Source: Vespula vulgaris (lineage: Eukaryota > Arthropoda > Insecta > Hymenoptera > Vespidae). From it: a DNA stretch of 64,000 nucleotides. Of this stretch, positions 59,858-64,000 are shown piece by piece; position 1 is the first letter of the stretch, and every line of letters starts with the position of its first letter. Location: assembly GCF_905475345.1 (NCBI RefSeq), contig NC_066589.1:10316001-10380000 (forward strand). The letters are read 5' to 3'. The notes under the pieces were generated by a model. The model made no database searches. It was not told the DNA's origin and was given only the letters and a program-made list of their open reading frames with translations. Both the position numbers and the translations under genes were made by a program.

Positions 59858-60546
59858 ATTATGAAGTATCTATATAAAATAATATTATATATATTTAATA
59901 TGAAAAAATATATCATATTAAATATAATACAATAAGTAAATTTTTCAAATTCACATAGTTTCATTATGCTCAAAGTATACATATATACGTGCGCGCGCGT
60001 CACGATTCACGTATCATGCACGTATCACGATTTATTAATGATTAACTTGGCCACTTTTTATACCGCAGAGATTCTTTCTTTTCCATTTTTACATTAGAAA
60101 GATATGTTTAAACAACAATATACGAAGAAACGCATACCAATATCGCAATAAAACGGTAAAATTAGTGTTATTATTCTGACGAGATTTAAGGCTGACTATG
60201 ATAAGTTATATCAGCTCATTTGAAAAAAAAAGAAGTGGCTATATTTAAATATTTTATTTGTATTCTTAACATTTAGATTAGCGTATTCTTTAAATACATA
60301 AAACGCAATCTTTATCTTATTAATGTGTCATTATCGTACAATTGTTCAATTAATAACTATTATACCAATGCACTCACTGCCACTTTTTTAATATACGTAA
60401 TATTTGTGCATAACGATTTAACTAAGTGTCAATTGTAAATTCACTTTAAGTATAAGGAGAATAGATCAATTTTTATTATCCATTTTCTATTAGTATGTAC
60501 TTCCCAAGTGCAAAGTCTAACTTTATATATTGTAATATGTAGTACG

Positions 60547-60680
60547 TATATACGGTGCGTGCGTGCGTGCGTGTGTGTGTATGTACATACATACACAGAT
60601 ACGGTCGTACGTACGTACGTACGTACATGTACATATACATATATAGACATACATATGTGTGCGTATATATATGTATAAGA
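60547..60680 (+). repeat. Compound TGCG/GT/ACGT/AT microsatellite
   Basis: GCGTGCGTGCGT, GTGTGTGT, CGTACGTACGTACGTACG and TATATA-type runs follow one another, nearly all alternating purine-pyrimidine. Confidence 0.85.
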
Positions 60681-62670
60681 ACTTTTATTTATTAAGACTA
60701 AAATAAGACATCTCACACATTGTTAGATACGAGTATATATAAATAACGATGGCAAACTAAACCGTGAAATACGCTGCAAAACATTTATTAATTCATTGTG
60801 CAAAAATTTATGATTTATATGTTCGTACTTCTCGAACGTACAAATTGGTTCGTACATGTATAATTTATTTCGTATGCATGCATAGTGTATAAATGAGATC
60901 TTTAATATAATAAGTTTACGCTCTTATTGATAACGGAAAATAATTAAAATAGAAGGATATATCTAATGTTCATTAAAATCCCATAAGAGAATCGTTCGTT
61001 TATCTTTCTTCTTTTTTTTTCTTTTTTTTTAATTAAAAATTTCTTAATTTTGATTTGCCCATAAAAATGAGTTTTCTTACTTGTTAGACATATCCTCGTA
61101 ACACAAAATATATCTACTTATTTAAGATGTACTTATTACGAGTACTATCTCTTAGTTGTGAAACATGTTTTTTTCACAAATTATTTTGATCCTGTAAAAA
61201 GTTGTTTATGTGTTTATCATATGATATATTTTTAATAGATTACATTATTTTTTGTTATTGTACTATCATCATTATTTTTTTTTTTTTTTTAATTTTTGTA
61301 TATAGTTGTCGTATAAAAAAGAGAAATCTTAATCTTTTATTTGTCTCAGCAAATATATATAAATATTAATTTTTGGAGACTTGCTCCAAATTCTGTGATT
61401 TTTAAAGATATTTTCAAAACTTTGTTAATATTAGGGATTAAAGTATCTGTGAATATAAATTTGTAAAAGAATTGTTGGACACGGTTATATCTCAAATTTG
61501 TGTTAATACAGTTTAAATGTTTAAAGAAAAGAAGTAAGATAGATAATACCATTGTATAACGGAATTTTGAAGTTTATTTCAATGATACATAAAGATTCTT
61601 TTACAAATAATATTTAATATACATATCTTATTTTACACCAATAGATTAGATTAAAGATAAAAAAGTTTTATATAACACGCTTCAGATGTTTTAGAACAAG
61701 ATTAACAAGAATTTTTTTTACAGAGTTGTCAATAGTCTTCGAACTGAATATTATTGTTCGTAATTTTAATTTTATATTATATCCACATTTTTGCCATTAT
61801 ATATAATTCGTTCGATATTAACTCTTCTCCCATCAAAGTCTGAGATTACTTTTCGGCAAGGCACTTTTACCCTGTTACGATCGTATGCCTGCATATTCCT
61901 GCTAAGAGCGCGCGTCCGTCGCTTAGCAAGGGAATTCTATAGAGCTTATCTCATTGTGCTGCACCCGCACACTCCGTTCTCTCTCCCATACACTGTGCAT
62001 ATAAAAATAAACAATTGATCCGTCGTAAGGTTAACTTTTCCAGGCAATAAGATCGGCATTGTGCGAGCAAATATAATTTCGATCAATGGGATAGTAGTGC
62101 TTACAACTATTAGGATGGGAAAGAATTAATAGCTTTTACATTGTCGTTGCGATGTGATGTGCAAATGTACAAATTGTTCTTTTATTAGAATCGTCAATGT
62201 AAAACGAAATGTTTCATCATATCATGCATACTATACATCTTTGCTGTATGAAAGTTCGAAATGCTGTCCAGTATTGACATCGACAATTCTTATAAAAATA
62301 TGTTTATAATGACTGAAACATCAATCTGTTATTAAATGCAATATCACGCAAATGAATAATAAAACGGCTAGCTTAAAGATTAAAAATACATATTCGTACT
62401 ATAATTAAATGTCCCTTGAATTTTTTCGATCAAGCGCAAAGAATTGAATAAAAATACAAACGTTGATCTTTTCTACGCAGTAAAAAGTAAACACGGTATG
62501 AAAAATGAAAAGAGGTCTTGGTTATCCTTACATTATTGTTATTATCATCGTTAAACTTTGTTCTTCTATATCTTATGGTACTGTTGTACTATTATTTTGC
62601 GTCCATTAAGTTGCGTCCATTAGCAATGCAAAAGAATTTGAATGTTTCGCGCGCCATTAGTCGAGTCGAA

Positions 62671-62678
62671 TATCGATA
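62671..62678. promoter_or_regulatory. TATCGATA (DRE/BEAF-type) motif upstream of CWC15
   Basis: A perfect TATCGATA, inside the longer palindrome AATATCGATATT, lies 182 bp upstream of the CWC15 start codon. Its position suits the proximal promoter of a housekeeping gene. Confidence 0.6.
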
Positions 62679-62860
62679 TTAACTTGCAATATATCGAAAG
62701 AGGGCCGCTAGTGTGTCAAAGAAAGACAAAGACATACCTGTGTAGGTAGATCAGAGTCAGTTCTATCATCTCTCGTACGGTTTTGCTCGGTATGATCCAT
62801 TGAGACGATTTTATTTTAGTCTTTTATTTTCCAGATATTGAATAACATTAAAGATAAAAT

Positions 62861-63783
62861 ATGACAACGGCTGCAAGGCCAACGTTTGATCCGGCGAGAG
62901 GTGGTCAGGGTAGAGGAGAAAAGGATTTAAGTGCGATATCGAAACAATACAGCAGCAGAGATTTGCCATCTCATACGAAATTAAAATATAGGTAAATTTG
63001 TAAACGTAAAGCTCTACATTGCATTACTTCTTCTTTTCTTTTTCTTTTAACACGTAGAAATCGTTTAGTAAAGTCAGAAGACATGTATTAAATCTTCGAA
63101 CATAACCTTAATTTTAGTCTTCGTCATTTTTATCAGAATGTTTTACGTGATATTACAGAGAACATGGACAAGGTACGATCGAAGAACTTCGTAGTCGCGA
63201 TTTTCGTAAAGAATTGGAAGAACGTGATAGAGAAAAGGATAAAAGTTCTAGTCGACGTATGATCGAACCTGCCAGAGAGCCTGCCCCACTTAATGCAAAA
63301 AGACAAAAAATGGATCAAGTTCCAGCAGCTAGCTTAGACGCAGACGATCCCCTTGACGAGGATGAATCCGAGTCGGAGAGCGAAGAAGACGACACTGCAG
63401 CTCTCGTAGCTGAATTACAAAGGATCAAGAAAGAAAGGGCAGCCGAGCAGGCTAAAAAAGTAAATGTCGCACGCACGTTCTTATTTACATAGTAAATATA
63501 TATTTCTTACCAGTTCTATATTATTTTTCTTTAATTGCAGGAAATGGAAAAGAAACAAGAAGAAGAAAGAATAAGAATGGAAAATATTCTTTCTGGAAAT
63601 CCTTTACTCAATTACTCCTCCCAAAGCGGTAGAACGGATATGAAAGTCAGGAGAAGATGGGACGACGACGTTGTTTTTAAAAATTGTGCACGGTCGGAAC
63701 CAAAAAAGAAACATGATGTATTTATTAACGATTCTTTAAGAAGTGAATTCCATCGTAAATTTATGGAAAAATATGTTAAGTAG
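62861..63783 (+). CDS. Cwc15: CWC15, NineTeen-complex-associated spliceosome protein, 3 exons, 224 aa
   Basis: CWC15 belongs to the Prp19/CDC5L-associated core of the active spliceosome in the nucleus. Exons: 62861-62991, 63159-63459, 63541-63783; all phases agree. MTTAARPTFDPARGG is the invariant family start, followed by SKQYSSRDLPSHTKLKYR, a charged middle with ASLDADDPLDEDESESESEE, the helix ALVAELQRIKKERAAEQAKK, and the C-terminal block ERIRMENILSGNPLLN with RRWDDDVVFKNCAR and DSLRSEFHRKFMEKYVK. Length matches the animal family. The 3' UTR runs toward the window end. Confidence 0.97.
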
Positions 63784-64000
63784 CGTGGAATATATTTTAT
63801 TGTACATGTATCAAGTCTTGTGACAATATGTTTGCGCGTATACATTATGTGTTCATACATAATAATACAAATAGATAAAAGGAAGAAAATGCAGTTAATT
63901 TTCATACTAGGATGTAAGCATTAATTAATACATAGGTTTTGTTAAAAGTAGTAAGTTAAAAAAGGAAACAAATATAATACTCTCTGTGTACATTTATTTT

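Larger units (their letters stand above)
59804..62860. other. AT-rich intergenic region between Zir and CWC15
   Basis: No coding gene or RNA gene was recognised on either strand. It holds the Zir 3' UTR, an alternating GT/AC/ACGT repeat at about 60547-60680, and the CWC15 promoter with TATCGATA at 62671-62678. A short direct repeat GCGTCCATTA occurs twice near 62600-62625. Confidence 0.6.

Overview
This is nuclear DNA from an insect, most likely a hymenopteran (bee, ant or wasp). The coding sequences match insect gene families, introns use GT..AG boundaries, dinucleotide and short-motif repeats are dense, and CpG-rich and CpG-poor domains sit side by side. No bacterial, viral or transposon-encoded gene was recognised. 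I read seven protein-coding genes by chaining exons whose splice sites and reading phases agree.

Layout: (1) 1-14177, + strand: the 3' part of an Rbfox1 (A2bp1) splicing-factor gene; its RRM exons lie upstream of the window, and small Ala-rich exons for the C-terminus are spread through large repeat-rich introns. (2) 14178-23361: a 9 kb gene-free stretch with the Rbfox1 3' UTR, repeats and probably the upstream region of the next gene. (3) 23411-26799 and 27965-30871: two tandem genes for cGMP-dependent-protein-kinase-like proteins with matching exon structure and altered nucleotide-contact residues. (4) 34050-41794: Mondo, the bHLH-zip sugar-sensing transcription factor. (5) 44644-45507, - strand: an RPA-interacting protein (RPAIN), head to head with (6) 46710-48336, + strand: an AKTIP/fused-toes type E2-like protein. 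(7) 49305-59803: a 29-exon zizimin-type DOCK GEF (Zir). (8) 62861-63783: the spliceosome protein CWC15.

The window changes character near 42-43 kb. To the left (Rbfox1, the kinases, much of Mondo) DNA and codons are CpG- and GC3-rich. To the right (RPAIN, AKTIP, Zir, CWC15), broadly expressed genes lie in AT-rich, CpG-poor DNA. Two perfect TATCGATA (DRE-type) motifs lie in the window's right half, one between RPAIN and AKTIP and one just upstream of CWC15.

The most interesting points are the tandem kinase pair with non-canonical cyclic-nucleotide pockets, GCATG/TGCATG elements next to Rbfox1's own alternative exons (suggesting autoregulation), and a dual-frame/phase puzzle in those Rbfox1 exons.
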